A model generated the notes under the pieces. That model was not told the origin of the DNA. It saw only the letters and a program-made list of their open reading frames with translations, and did not search any database. Shown piece after piece: positions 1-12,423 of a DNA stretch of 64,000 bases; the first letter of the stretch is position 1, and each line of letters begins with the position of its first letter. A program made the translations under genes and the position numbers. Source of the stretch: Thamnidium elegans (taxonomy: Eukaryota; Mucoromycota; Mucoromycetes; Mucorales; Mucoraceae); assembly GCA_025201345.1 (NCBI GenBank), contig JAIXMG010000002.1, positions 1,364,001 to 1,428,000 of the forward strand, in the 5' to 3' direction.

Positions 1-1695
1 TATTGCTTGGGATGTAGATAATACTTGTGTGAGAAAAAAAAATATAATAAAAAGCATGCTTTCTTCGAAGTCGTTTTTGTTTATACACAAATAATTGGAA
101 ATCGGTAACCAGAAGTACCCGATGTACTTGAGTAAATATGACGTATTATTTTTTATAAACTGCCAACACTTTCACTTGTTCCTTTTTATATATACTTACT
201 CTAGTAGTATCTCTTCTTCTTATCTCCAAATATAAAGTTTATTATTGCTATTGAAAGATGTACCAAGAAATAGAAGTAGGAGGATAAAGCTGAAGAGAAC
301 AAAAGAAGGAAAAGTACGCCTAATTTGTACTACTTTCCCTTTTTCTTTTGCATGATTTGTTTACTTTGTGCAAGTTAAAAAGATAAAAAATTTAAATACG
401 ATTCCCGTGGAAACATATGAAGGTAATACTTTTTGATAAAAGGACATAATTTATATATCAACTCTATTATAAATTACGTAAAACTATCTACGGTGCGTGA
501 GCACCAGACTATTAGCTTTCAACTGAATCAAGACTTCAAGATGTAGAGACCAGTAAAAAAGTAATATGAACGAACTTCTCTTGGATACAGATAAAAAAAA
601 AGGTTATTTGGATAATGCTTCAACCCCACAAATTATGGCCTTGGAGAATGATGACAGAAGAAAACTTATCGAGTGGAATTTCTTATGTTTGTATTCAAGT
701 TCTTATTAGTGACCTTTATGGCCTTCTCTAGCCATTCTAAACTTCAAATCATTTTAACTGTTATAATAAAACGCCCATTGTAAACATGCCTTTTAAATCA
801 TATTATGGTTTTTTTTAAAAACGTATTTTTTAATGCTTTTTGTAAAGTTTCTCAAGATAATCAACGCATTTTTGACCCTAAGAACAATACGAGGTTTATA
901 TCAACAAAATAAGAGTAGAATAAAATAATATAGGAAAAATAGACGCACCAGGTTTTTGCACCTATCTAAGCCTAATTTTATTTATAACCATTGCGTTGAT
1001 TCATGAGGCAAACAGAGTCCTCCCCCCCCCCCCTTCCCCCCTCTGAAAAATAACTCATATTTTCGCACGATACAACTCATTGGTTACGAATGTTATGGAA
1101 AGCCATGATCATAGTTAATGTACAAAAAAAAAGTGACGGAGCTTCCCCCTTCTATTTAATAAATAATATTTTCACATTATAAAATACAACATTATATATA
1201 AAAAAAGGATAGATAGTGATACAGCTAAGGATAAAAATCTGTAAAGTTTGAAAAGGACTATTAAAAGTGTAAAAACAACAGATAATATGAAAATAATAAA
1301 AGTAGTGAGCACCAGACTATTAGTTGTCAACTTAGAAAGGCTTATAGGTTATTTATTTATGAAAAGCTATATCCAACGACGAGCCTTCAAGAAAATACAG
1401 CCAAGCAAAGTATAATTTACAATGGGACTTATATCAGTTCAAAGAGTGTGGGGAATATAAATATATTCACAAAGAATAAAAGAAATGAAGTTTATTTTGA
1501 CTTATGATAATGAAATATCTGTAATTACTCCTAGATCTGTTGTTCAAGAAATGTATTAAAACAAATGGGAGTCAATCAGTGAGGAATTATAGAGGGATAT
1601 TTAGGAAAACCAAGTAGTGAAGTTACTAAACTTATTTTACCCAGAACTTTCGTTCCATTTTATTGAATAAAAAGGAAGGGGTATTTATATAAAAA
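1..1695. other. AT-rich non-coding stretch
   Basis: I see no supportable gene here. The stretch holds A/T runs, a C-rich run near 1021-1040 and one dispersed 28-bp direct repeat listed separately. All reading frames are short and none resembles a protein I know. Confidence 0.6.
497..1332. repeat. Pair of 28-bp direct repeats (497-524 and 1305-1332)
   Basis: The sequence beginning GTGAGCACCAGACTATTAG occurs at 497 and again at 1305. The copies match at 26 of 28 positions and lie 808 bp apart. The first copy also forms a small hairpin (GGTGC, 4-nt loop, GCACC at 492-505) that the second copy lacks. Function is unknown; they may be ends of a decayed element. Confidence 0.6.
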
Positions 1696-3149
1696 TTAAT
1701 AGTTTATGTTACCCTTATTTTTAAAAGAGCGTAACAACATTTCTGTCTTTTTACTAGTTTCGAGAGCAACATTCTGTTTAAATAACACAGAAAAGTTAGT
1801 TTAAGATACATTATCTGATTATATTTAAATTAATTCTTACCTTCAACTGTACAATACTTGAAATGATATGAGGAAGAAAATATAGCTCTTCTGAGCTCTT
1901 AAACAATTTTACTTTTGATATCTTAAACATCCTATACTGCTTTGGTGATTGCATGTCCATAAAGTAAGTGATTTTATCGTCACCTTGGCAAATTATTCCA
2001 CAAACAACGGGATGTAGAATTCGCTTAGAAACAAGATCGTTATAGGTTAATCTCATCTGCTTTCCAAGCTTCACTATATCTGATTCAATTGCAGAGTAAT
2101 TGTTCGTTTTCTTAAACTCGCCAATCACCAAGATACACATCACATTAATTGCAATACTGTAAACAACGAAATCTGGCTTAAACTTGGAGATTTTTTTTAG
2201 TTCATCATTGGCCCTATTATATAAATACTTATCAATAAGTCGCGATATATACATGTACATATAAATATTTAAAATTATTACTTGATTTTAAAGCAAAGAT
2301 CTTTACCAAGAACAGAAATTAGTAAATGAGATAAGTAGTTATGAACAAGAGAGCCTTCAACGGAACAATTTGGAGATCCAGAAACAAATAAAGGTAGTCT
2401 AAATACAGCAATAATGTTAACAAGATTTCATTAAAAAACAATGGAAGTTTTTCGTTATACTAGGCTTATTACATGCGCTGTATGCATGTCTATGTTATTC
2501 TTGCCCTCCCCAGCCTCACACGGTATCTTACCACTAAAAGCCAAAGAAATAATCCAATCGTGCGGAGGGTTCTTGAAAAAAAAGTTTAATACGTCTTTCA
2601 AATTCTCTTTTAATATGTCATCTTACGTCAACAGTTTCTTGGCACCATTGATGTGCGTTGATACTCTGTTCAGGACAGTATTTATTCATCTTGAGACTGG
2701 AAATTATTGCTTTGTGGTTTTCGAATCCAAAGTATTTTGAAATGGACATATTAATATTTGTATCAAAAATAAATATATCATTTATCGCTCTAATAATAAG
2801 GGAGGTGAGTAAGATTTAAAACTGATTCTGAGCTTTGCCTTTTACTTACAGTAATCGGATGTCCGAGAGACTGCCAGGATCTTTGTTTAGTTTTAGCGTA
2901 TTCTCCTTCAACAGCCTACATTTTTTAGTGATAGGCAAGTCACCGATAAGCCTATCACATTCTTCAAAAACTTCTTCATTATCACTAGCTTCTTCATGCT
3001 CAAAGAAATATTGACACTCTCGACCTGGGTGGTGACCAACTGTGAGATCAGAGGGAAATTTATCATCATCACTATCATAAGTATATGTTTCTTCAGCAAC
3101 TTCACTTTCTCCTTCTTTCTTTTTTATATTTTTTATGCGGCTCTACATT
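1696..3149 (-). pseudogene. Broken multi-exon gene with PD-(D/E)XK nuclease-like core
   Basis: Several exons with matching phases can be read on this strand: 2850-3149 (acidic region), 2627-2789 (phase joins across a GTAAGT/TTATTAG intron), a piece starting at 2571, about 2308-2398, 1841-2260 and 1696-1773. The 1841-2260 exon has KPDFVVY, then about 15 residues later GEFK, the spacing of a PD-(D/E)XK nuclease core. It continues through an alternating D-KLGK and PVVCGI pattern. The last exon joins cleanly through a GTAAGA donor and ends in a stop. Between about 2260 and 2310 the frame breaks and no acceptable intron restores it, and the 5' end is not found. From memory this resembles a large Mucoromycota-specific family of unknown role. 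The nuclease assignment is inference from the motif spacing only. Confidence 0.45.
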
Positions 3150-3347
3150 TATGTTTGTCAAGAACAAAAGTTAGTACTAGAATCTTTTTCATATACAAAT
3201 AATATATTATATAATTTAGTTACATTATCTATATTGTTATTATCACCGATAGAACCGATAGAAACGAAACTATTTCCAGTAATAGTGTAATTAACAGAAT
3301 TTGTAGCTTCTTTCTCTTTTTTTTTGAGCCTTAAATAAAAAGGTAAA

Positions 3348-3789
3348 TTCTTGATACACCGCCGTTTACACCACCCGTGCCAATTTAGGGAAATTCCTGG
3401 TACACCACCATATCATAGGGAAGGTCTTTTTGAAATATTTAGACTTTTGATTGCATAAAAGATACTTGCTTGTATATGAATTCATTGTTTAAAAAAAAGG
3501 GAAGGAAAAAAAAAAGGAAGGAATAAATAGGTGATTTTAATCATGATAAAATGAGGTTTATTCAACCATGATAAAATGGTGTGTATTTAACTATGATAAA
3601 ATAGGGTTTATTTAACTTTGATAAAATGGGGTTTATTCAACCATGATAAAAAGGATTTATTTAATCATCGTGATATTTATATTACAATTTCCTTTCTCAC
3701 GATATCAAAGTCGTTTTTACATGTAAAGAACCTGTTGGAAATGCACTAAAAAATTATGTCATAAATTGGCACTGATGGTGTAGCAAGAA
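3348..3789. repeat. MITE-like element, copy 1 (full length, 442 bp)
   Basis: The element begins TTCTTGATACACC and ends with a near inverted copy, GGTGTAGCAAGAA. Inside lies a tandem array of five 25-bp units at 3541-3665 (unit core CATGATAAAATGGGGTTTA), exactly 25 bp apart. It has no coding capacity. Partial copies occur at 14529-14703, inverted at 38893-39124, and weakly at 63630-63700. No convincing target-site duplication was seen. Confidence 0.7.
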
Positions 3790-5113
3790 ATAACCGAATC
3801 TTTTTCTTTATTAGATTAAGGAGAGTCAACTATGTTAGATGTGGATGTCGTTTCTTGCGAAATATACAATTCTAAATTGCGCGTAAAGTACATCCAACGA
3901 CTTATGCTGTAAAAATAGACTTAAAAAGATAGGCATTGGAATTAATTTCTGTTAATGGCGTCGGTATATAATTTTTAAGGTAAGTCATTGAAGAGGTGTT
4001 TTTTTTTATTTGTCTCTATTTCTACTCAATCATTATTTTTCAACCAAAGCTAAAATCGAATTTCTATTATTTTGACTTACGGTATAATGAATAACTGTTG
4101 ATGATAATTGTCATAAGTATCGCTTAATAATTTGATTTGATAACTTTATAATAATATTAATCTTTTCGTTTAGAAACTTGAACTCTTTTGGGACTCTGTG
4201 TTCTCATCCGCTTGTACTACGTTTTATCCTTATCTTGACCTGAATTGGACTCAGGTATGAAGTTAGGTCGACAAGTAGGCTTGCATATATCTTTAGGATT
4301 TTATTGTGATATTTGCACCCTGTAAGGTTAATCTTGTAAAGCTTGGAGGGTTTCCTATGCTCTCGACAATAGCCTTCCTTTAGTTTCTTCTTTATACAAC
4401 CAAACTATTGGACGTGGCTCCAAGATTAATGTTCGTCTCTTTTATACAGTCAAGTGACGTTGTTAAAGCAGTAAAACAGTTGGTGATATTTATTATGAGC
4501 AAGTAATGTTTCAGTAATATCCTAACTTTCCCATTGCTGTTGATAGCTTTGTCATACCTTGGAAAAGAAAACAATTTCTGTATTGATTTTTTGGTCGAAG
4601 CACAATATGTTCACTGGTAATACTATTAATTGGGTTTTATTTTCCCCGTTTTTACTAATATGCTTTTTTACAAGTGGATGTAGACACCAAAAGTGCTAAT
4701 CGAAGTGGTTTGGACTGTGTGTCAGTATACAGTTTAATTGTCCTTTCACAGAAAGTTTCAAAAAGTCGAAAAGTTGTAGCTGGTACAAAAAAAAAGGTCT
4801 CCCATGCGGAATTAATTCACAAAGAATAACAGAAGTATGTAATCAAGTCCCTTTATTTCACCTTCTCAACGTTACTCAACACTCTAAAAATCAATTTGAA
4901 AAATGCTTAAACAAAGCCTCTCTACTATTTAAATAAAATGCTTTGTATTGATTTTAAAAATTGTTTAGATTGGGGTTCACAGTGTGTTCCACTTGAAGTT
5001 TGAGGAGCGTTCCAAATTAAGTTCAGATTCTGTTCGAATTGGATTGGTTGAAAGTTCCATTTTATTTTCGAGTAATGTACCATTAAGTTCAAAACTTGAA
5101 CTACATTATTAAA
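3790..5113. other. Non-coding stretch
   Basis: No gene, RNA or repeat was recognised here. Reading frames are short and of low complexity. Confidence 0.5.
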
Positions 5114-6335
5114 ATGTATCCGGACCCTCAGCAAGCTTTAGACGATGTGGAAATTGCTAAAGAAATTGCCGCTATCACGCTTAAGAAAGAGTTCCCGTGT
5201 AAGTTTGACTTTATCTAGTTAAACTATATGTTTTAACAAACTAAGGGGATTACCTATTTTTTTTTTTTGTATATATAAGATTTGGGAAGACAAGCTGCCG
5301 AATTAGTTTTTTTTAAAGTTTTTACTATTCCAACTATTTCAAAACTCTTGGTTGCGACTGGTGAATTTGCTAACGCATGTCCTCGTCGTATTAAAGATAC
5401 GCAATTGATTTTGTATGAAATGTTGGATACTTGTGGAAGGATTAATAAGTAGTTGGAAGCTAACCCCAATATTCCTCAGCAAGATACCGATGATCAGTGT
5501 AAACGAGAGAAAGAAGTTACAGATTGTTTGAATACTATTCATGCCAAGTACGATATTTTAAATGATGATTATATATATATACGGCTGCATTAATCGTAAT
5601 TGAACCCATATATTGGATTGAGCGTTATAAATGGCGTAAACTGGATATAAGGGAGATTAATGTAAAGTGAAGTATTACAATATTTTTGAGTGAATCCCAC
5701 ATAATTGACACCACATTTTTTTCTGAAATAAGCATTGTATCGTGTTTGGTACGATGTCTCTATTACTGTGAACATAGAAAATTTCCCTAGAAGTCCTGAG
5801 AAACTATTCGAATTTACAGTTGTAATTAAACATTTTATATAATATATTTATTTATTACCATTAACCCCTCTCTTTTTTTCTATTACCTTCTTTAGTCTTA
5901 CGCAAAAAAAAAAATTCGAAGTACTCTCCCAGCAATTGGAAATGTGGGGAAAATACAGCTAGACTTCTTTTTACTAGATTCTTGCCATCTTTTCTTCACG
6001 AGAAAGGATATCAGATGTCTCTTAGGTTATTGCCTTTTGTTTTGAGTCCGGATGATGTGATTGCTTTCGGACTACTGTACAAAAAATCCAAATTAATAAC
6101 GTGGGCACTTGAAGGCTTACTTGGTCTACGAGCCATAATGATACGATGTTTTATGTTGCCGAGATTAGAGTTTGTATGTCGTACGCCATTTTATGCCAAT
6201 ACTGAAGGAAAATATGTACCCGGATTCTTTCTGTTTAAGCCCTATATTTATAAGGATGGTTATAATATTTCAGAGTTAGGCCTAGAAATTTTTTTGGAAA
6301 AGAAAAATGAACAGTGTCCTTTTGCTAGTAAATAA
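5114..6335 (+). pseudogene. Dead copy of an mpaB-like ER-bound oxygenase gene (DUF2236 family)
   Basis: An ATG at 5114 opens a segment with DDVEIAKEIAAITLKKEFP. An intron with a GTAAGT donor follows, then a segment with ISKLLVATGEFANACPRR and YEMLDTCGRI. That frame is cut by a TAG at about 5449-5451 and then continues to about 5590. Next comes VIEPIYWIERYKWRKLD, a second stop, and degraded sequence. A long C-terminal piece (5982-6335) is still open, with RTPFYANTEGKY and a natural TAA. The order of segments matches, from memory, fungal relatives of the mycophenolic-acid oxygenase mpaB and rubber oxygenases. Several stops and frame changes mean no working protein is made. The family name is from recall; the broken state is directly visible. 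Confidence 0.55.
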
Positions 6336-6599
6336 GTTAAAATTATGAAATTATTGTTTATTGAATTTTTTCTTTTCGCTCCAAAATTTTTTAAATTAAA
6401 AATGAAATAGATATATACAAAAGATAATAATTAATGGAAGAGGAAGAGGAGGGAGAATTGGGGGGTTTCTTTGTTTTTCTGTGTTTGCTATAAATGAAGA
6501 AAATGAAGCTATATATAATAATGATAGTGGGTTTGTGTTTTTTTTCTGCATTTGTCTTGAAATTGTTGAATTGAAGGGGGGGTAATAAAAAACAAGACG

Positions 6600-6630
6600 T
6601 TTTCTTTTTTTTTTTAAAAAAAAAAAAAGA
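6600..6630. terminator. T-run/A-run inverted repeat at gene 3' end
   Basis: A T tract directly followed by an A tract can fold back on itself just downstream of the CCCH gene stop. It probably marks the 3' UTR or polyadenylation region. No classical fungal signal was verified. Confidence 0.3.
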
Positions 6631-6651
6631 GGATAAGAGTGTAATAATAAT

Positions 6652-7842
6652 TTAGAATAACCAAGGACGGAAAAATGTCTTGCAGTTTTGTTGTTGTTGA
6701 CTCATGTGTGATTGAGGATGAGGTACTGGAAAGTTGGAGAAAGAAGGTAAGTTGACATAATTACGAAGAGGACAACGAGCAGGTTGTTTTTCTTCATCTT
6801 CAGGTGACTCCAAATCGAACAATAACTCATGGGGAAGTAAACTTTCTGCATTAGAAGGTAAAAGTGAATCTTCAGGATCAAAGTTAGCGGGAGAATTAAT
6901 CATGAAATTTCTTTTAGGAATTGCTCCAAGTCCAGCAAGTGGTAAAACATTATTATCAGCAAACCAGTTTTGTGCAAGGATCTTGTGATTTTCAACAGAA
7001 AAAATAGATACAGGTTCTTCCTTTTTCATGCTATCTTTCTCTTGTTCCTTTTGTTGTTGTTGTTGTCTTTGTCTTTCCTCTTCTTCTTCTCTGTCTCTAT
7101 TCTTCATTTCTAAAGCGTCACCAGGAAGGTTAAAATGTCTAAAGGTACAACGGTTACCATAAGGACAAGAGCCAGTTTGATGGAAAGTACGACATTTTTG
7201 AGTTTTATATTTAGGGTGACGATCGAGCTCACGCAAGTCGGCTGCGCCATGTGCGTATTGGCATTTCATACCGTATCTACAATGATTTGTTTCTTCCCAG
7301 TTACGACAAAGTTCAGTCTTGTAAAGTGATTTTTGTTTCTTTTCAGGTTCGACTTCTTGGTTGATCGATTTTTTGTTGTTGGATTTTGATGATTTCTTTA
7401 CTGACTTATGAGGACATTCATCGAGAGAATCACTATCAGATTCGATTACATCTTTTTTGTTGACTATTAAAAAAAAAAAAATTTGTCAGCGAAAATAATT
7501 TTAACAACCCCCCTCCCCCAATGATTTTTCACACTATATCCCAAAAAATAATAATGATAATACTTTACGTTTAGTTGCTTTTTTTGAAGGGTTACTGTTG
7601 TTCTTTGGGCATCTACGGATGGTTGTAGTTGTTGTCAATTTATTAGATGCATCACTTTCTTCTTCAGAAGTGATATCAGTTAATGGTAAACTTTTATTTT
7701 TATATTCGAATGATTTATGTTCAGAAAAATCCAAGTGAGTATTGTATAAACGATCATCGATTTCTTTAATAAAACTATTTTCTTCCGAAACGACTAATCC
7801 ATAGCCATGAAGAGAAGTAGAATTAATTTGAGTATTATTCAT
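6652..7842 (-). CDS. Tandem CCCH zinc-finger RNA-binding protein (tristetraprolin/Cth family)
   Basis: Two exons, 7569-7842 and 6652-7463, joined over a 105-nt intron, encode about 361 residues. Two CX8CX5CX3H fingers sit at C144-H163 and C182-H201, separated by 18 residues. Each is preceded by the YKT lead-in (YKTELC, YKTQKC) that defines the TTP/ZFP36 type. Proteins of this family bind AU-rich elements in mRNA 3' UTRs and recruit deadenylases, so a role in mRNA decay is likely. The N-terminal part is Ser/Thr-rich, with acidic and lysine-rich patches. After the fingers comes a Q/E-rich stretch and an unstructured C-terminus ending FRPWLF. The ATG at 7842 is the first in-frame start after a purine-rich leader. 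Targets cannot be inferred from the sequence. Confidence 0.9.
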
Positions 7843-10127
7843 TACAAGTAGGAAAAAGTGAGGAAAAAAAAAAAAGAGTGAAGAAGAAGAGAAAAAAATG
7901 TCAATAAAAAAAAAATTGGGGTCCCATTATTTTTTTTTTCTTTTTTTAACTCCAAAAAATTAGCTGGAGTCATTCCACTTTTTCATGCTCGGTTTTGCCC
8001 TTTTTGAAGTCAAGCTTGGGGGGTGATTGTACTGTTTTTAGGCAGAAATGATATGTGATAGTTAAAGTTCCGTTCATCTGACTCTCGCTGTATACCTTAT
8101 TTAGTAAATGGCCTATTGACTTATGGCATGCTTTTTAACCTTGTTTCTCGGAGTTTCGCTTTTTAACTTATCAGCCCTTCTTCCTCCTTTTTTAAAAGCA
8201 AGGCTTTTTTTTATAAAAAAAAGTACTGACTCCTAGTATTAAAAAAAAAAAAAAATGTTCCAAACTATAAGAATTGTAAAGATTAAATCATTTCTAAATA
8301 TGGGACTCTTCACCCTAGACAAAACGCTCAGCGGTTATTGTTCGGGGAAAAAATGGGACTAAAAATACATATAGATTAAGTAACAATTGACGTTAGATTT
8401 GAACAAAAAGGAAAAGGCTATTTTATTCAGAGTATTACAATCAAATAACCTGCATAGAAGAAACCAAGCTATCGTTTTTCCCTTTTTTCACGTTAAATCT
8501 GCACTGATATAATTTAGCATACCATATGTTTAATAACATTGATATTTTTATTGCTTAAATTAATGAAGTACTATTTTATTTATGAAACATTACACTCTGT
8601 TCTGCCCGATTAATCACAGCTCCGACAAGTGTTTCACAGACAGGCTTTGTTTTCTTTTTCTCTCTGTGTACAATAAACAATACAGAACGTGCTTACATCT
8701 TTTACCAAAAAAAAAAGCTTGTATTAGAAAATATTGTCACACAATTCAGTTAAATATTCTCATTGTTTTACTGATTTTTTCTCATCACAATTATTTTAAG
8801 TAGCGGGTAAAGTCTGGTTAAAAACCAGCAATTTGGATAACGAGTATCATTATTTTGAAAGTGTATGAATATTTTTTATTCTCGTTAGAGTGGACTAGTC
8901 CCGGATAGCGTAGCTTATGTGTGCTTGAGTTTTACAGGGATAAATTTTGCCTGATATTTCTTTTTCTTTTTTGGCAGGTTACAATTACAATACATAATAC
9001 GGTTGCACTAAATGTATCCAACAATAACACTAGATGTTCAGAATACATTGGTAATTTCTAGATTTAATAAAGATGGTGGGATAATTTAAACGCTTGCATA
9101 ATTTTCGTAAGAACCTTTACTTGGTAAAGGTAACGAACGATTATTACTCTTAAAAGCTTCTTAATTATAAACCTTTCAACAAGCATAATGATGATTATAC
9201 AAAGTTTCTTAAGCAAATGCCACTTAAATTAAATGTAATTACACGAAGCTAAATATATCATCCTCGACTGTATAGAAGTCCCCAGGTAAGAACTTTAGGC
9301 AATCTTAAAAAAAAAGGCTTCGGGATCAGGAAAAAAAAAAGTGTCACACCAATCTCTTTCTTCATATGAAGCTGATATCTTTTTGTGATTTCCTTTAATT
9401 ATAAAAAAGTGTATCGTTATTATTTTTTGCGCTGGAAAATTATGTTTCTAAAGTACACTACTTTTAAAACACACCTGTACTATTTGTTTTCTTCTTTGTT
9501 GTCTCATAAAGAATTTCCCCCCCCCCCCAAAGAAAAAATCATTTGTGCCACCATGCTTTAAATGCCCGAAAAAATAACTGTGCTCATCTGTAATCAGATT
9601 TTTTCAAAGTTGTGATAAACACAAGCGGGAATAAGTTTAAAAAGCCAAGGTTACAACTATGCGTACAAATCCCCAGTCTAGATAAAGAGCAAGATTATTG
9701 TTATTACTTAATATACTCTAATTTTGACGCCATTTAACAATATTTTTTGATTTATATAATACCTATTTTTATCAAGTTATAGAAACTATTATTATAGATT
9801 GGGATTCTTTTTATTAAATTAAATTTTTTTTTTTGTAGTTAACCTTAAAAAAGTTTACTCTCCTAAATAAGCTTTTTTTTTAATACGTATTGGAAAAATG
9901 AATTATTTTTGCACTAGCATGCCCAATAGACTTTTGCCAGCATAGAAGATCTGATAAAAAAAAAAGGGCTACGTAGATCCCGCTCTCTTTCTAACTGTAC
10001 GCCGCGGGTCCCCTGCTATTTGGATCAATGTACGCACTGAGAAATGCGGAAAGTCTGTTTTCTTGTAGTATCTTGCTGGTATGTATATCATAAAAATATG
10101 TATTTATATAGTGTTTATCGTGTTCAG
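7843..10127. other. Non-coding stretch with homopolymer runs
   Basis: The upstream region of the CCCH gene has many A, T and C runs (for example the C run near 9518). I found no gene or repeat I can support in the remaining 2 kb. Confidence 0.5.
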
Positions 10128-10170
10128 TTAAAATGTATTAAAAAAATGAAAGAAAAAGAGAAAAAAGGGA

Positions 10171-10720
10171 TTAATAATGGGTGTTTCCACCTTTTGTCTG
10201 AATAACTGCAGCGCATCTGTCTCGCATGGACTTAACTGATTTGTTAATGACCTCAAGATCAAGGCGATCCCACTCTTTTTTGACGTCATTGACGTTCTTA
10301 ATCCGCTTTTCCAATACTGCCCAAAGGTCCTCAATTGGATTTAAATTCGGACTTTGTGGAGGCCAGAAATCTATTAAGTCAAGCATCGCTCTTTCTTTAT
10401 ATCAAGTGGTATACTATTCCTTACGAGGGCTCGCATGGTCCTCTTGGAATAAATATTGAATTCCGGAATTGTTTTCTTTCAACGTATTGAGCCAAAAAAG
10501 AAAATATTTCGATAAACAATCGACATATTTGTCTTGATCGAGGTTTCCTGCATCTACTTATTTTTCCCAACATTGTGGCTTACATGTCCCAAATGGTCAC
10601 ATTTCAATTATCAAAACCAACTTTCACTTTATTACTTTACTTAGTTTTTTTTTTTTTAAAAATTTCTTCGAGTTCGCATATTGTCGTTATTAGGGAGCGA
10701 TTCAGTATTTTGTTTTATGG
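10171..10720 (-). pseudogene. Tc1/mariner-type transposase relic (C-terminal half)
   Basis: On this strand the frame reads YVDCLSKYFLFWLNTL, then GIQYLFQEDHA, then WPPQSPNLNPIEDLWAVL and a downstream charged helix. These are the second and third catalytic blocks of a DDE/D transposase: QxD in the QEDHA block and the PxLNPIExxW block. A stop codon interrupts the frame upstream of YVDC, and no N-terminal DNA-binding part is recognisable. No terminal inverted repeats were found around it. It is an inactive fragment. Confidence 0.75.
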
Positions 10721-11067
10721 CTTTGTTTAAAGTACCTGCAGCTGCGTTCTTGGTGAGCGTTTAGCATGACACTGTTGCCTCTATCGGCGGATCACTAACA
10801 TTTATCTAAAGGTTTCGGACGGGTTCACATATGTAGCACTGATCTATGCTTTGTATAATTTAAAGTGGAAAGAAGGGGGTGTAGTTTTTTCTAGTAATAA
10901 TACCAAAGAGAACTACACTTTTTTTATTATTATTATTAAAATGAAAATGAAAAAAAGAATATGATCAAGCATATATACAAATATGTATTCTCATATATGT
11001 TTACACATACATGATTATCTCACGCGTTTTTATCCCTTTATGACTAATTCATATTTATTTTAGCTGC

Positions 11068-11575
11068 TTGGACGTCGTAATGTCGAACAAAGATAATCGG
11101 GGTTTAATACAAGAAGCTATAACTCCAGTCGATCCTCATTTAATCCATTCAATTCCCTCTATCACATCAAATGCCTCGTCCTCCAAATCCTCGTCCTGCA
11201 AATCCTCGTCCTCATCCAAATCAAAGCTGGGCCACCTTATAAGTATCAATGATAAGGGACAAGTAATCAAGGTATACGGAGGCTTTGAAGACGCGAAAAT
11301 GTGGAAACTTTCCACAGGTAAAGTCGTTGAACAAATTATGTTGCGTTGAGAGTAGAGGCTATGGGCTGTGTCTATCCCTCCCCCCTTACTCACCAGAACT
11401 CAATCCTATCGAGCAATTCTGATTTGCTTGCAAAAGTAAATTGAAAAGAGTGCAGCTTCTGGATGAGGAGACATTGACTACGAGAATTGGAGACGCCTAC
11501 AACCATATTCTTTATAGTGATTTAGAAGGATTTAGTAGACATTCAGTAGCAAAGTTCCAAGACTGTAGACCGTAA
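11068..11575 (+). pseudogene. Second DDE transposase relic, with in-frame stop
   Basis: The 3' part reads YSPELNPIEQF, then a TGA exactly where the family has Trp, then FACKSKLKRVQLL and a helical C-terminus ending at 11575. This is the third catalytic block and tail of a Tc1-like DDE superfamily transposase. The single TGG-to-TGA change is the visible lesion. The open frame just upstream (11068-11349) is serine-rich and contains VYGGFEDAKMWKLSTGKVVE. That motif recalls another Mucoromycota-specific family rather than a transposase, so two relics may be fused or abutting here. Confidence 0.65.
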
Positions 11576-11997
11576 ACCCATATAAAAATAAAATATTTTT
11601 TTGCGCTTTTTACTGGTTCTTACTTGTCAAATTGTGATTGTTTTCCCGGTATTTAAAGCTACGTAGTCTACAAATACGAACTTCCTAACATTAGGTTAGT
11701 TCGAGAGAGCAAGTTTAGAGCACGACAACATTACACGTGTCAACATATATGTCATTTTTTAAAAATCTAATAATAATTTTATTTCTTAATATAAAAATAA
11801 TAAATATGTAAAAAAAAAAGCTATAGTTAGAAACGATATAGCTATATATACTGAGATTACTCGCAATAGATAAGTGAAATAACTAGAATGACTAACTATA
11901 AAAAGACGAGTCAGTATGTACAACCGTCTCAAAACTTATTGTAATAGTACTAAAGAGAATAATGCGATCATAGTTATTTAAGCTTAAGGATTTAATA

Positions 11998-12040
11998 CAG
12001 TGCGTCCACCCTCAATTGGAAACTTTTTGAAAGTTATTTC
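11998..12040. repeat. Probable solitary Tc1-like terminal repeat
   Basis: After a TA dinucleotide the sequence CAGTGCGTCCACCCTCAATT resembles the terminal repeat of the element at 14487 (CTGTGCTTCCACTCTCAATT). No opposite end was found nearby, so it is probably a solitary remnant. Confidence 0.4.
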
Positions 12041-12423
12041 ATTTGTCAAATTACGCCCAACAATATATATAAGTTTAATATAAAATACTTGAGATTAACA
12101 AGGTATCCTGGTGCTTTTAAAACCTCAGGAGTTACTATGGCTGGGTCATATCATGACACAATTTAAAGATACTGCGATAACCTTACAGTTTTTCGGACCC
12201 AGAGAATATGGTAATAAAGCTAATTGTCTACTTCTCTTTATCGCTTTTATATCTACTAATATAAACAATTGAAAGCAAAGCGTAAGCGATCGTATATAGC
12301 GAGTTTTTTATTCTTTCTCAAACAATAGTTAAACCTGTAGTGTGTATAGGCATGTAAGTGACATCAGATGGCCGAAAAAAAAAAAGTGACTTTTAATTAC
12401 TGGTTGACTTTTGTGCCTTTGCG

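Noticed and set aside
1021..1042. C runs (also 9518, 59064) as regulatory G-quadruplex sites
   Set aside because: They are single homopolymers, not spaced tracts, and their lengths may reflect sequencing uncertainty.
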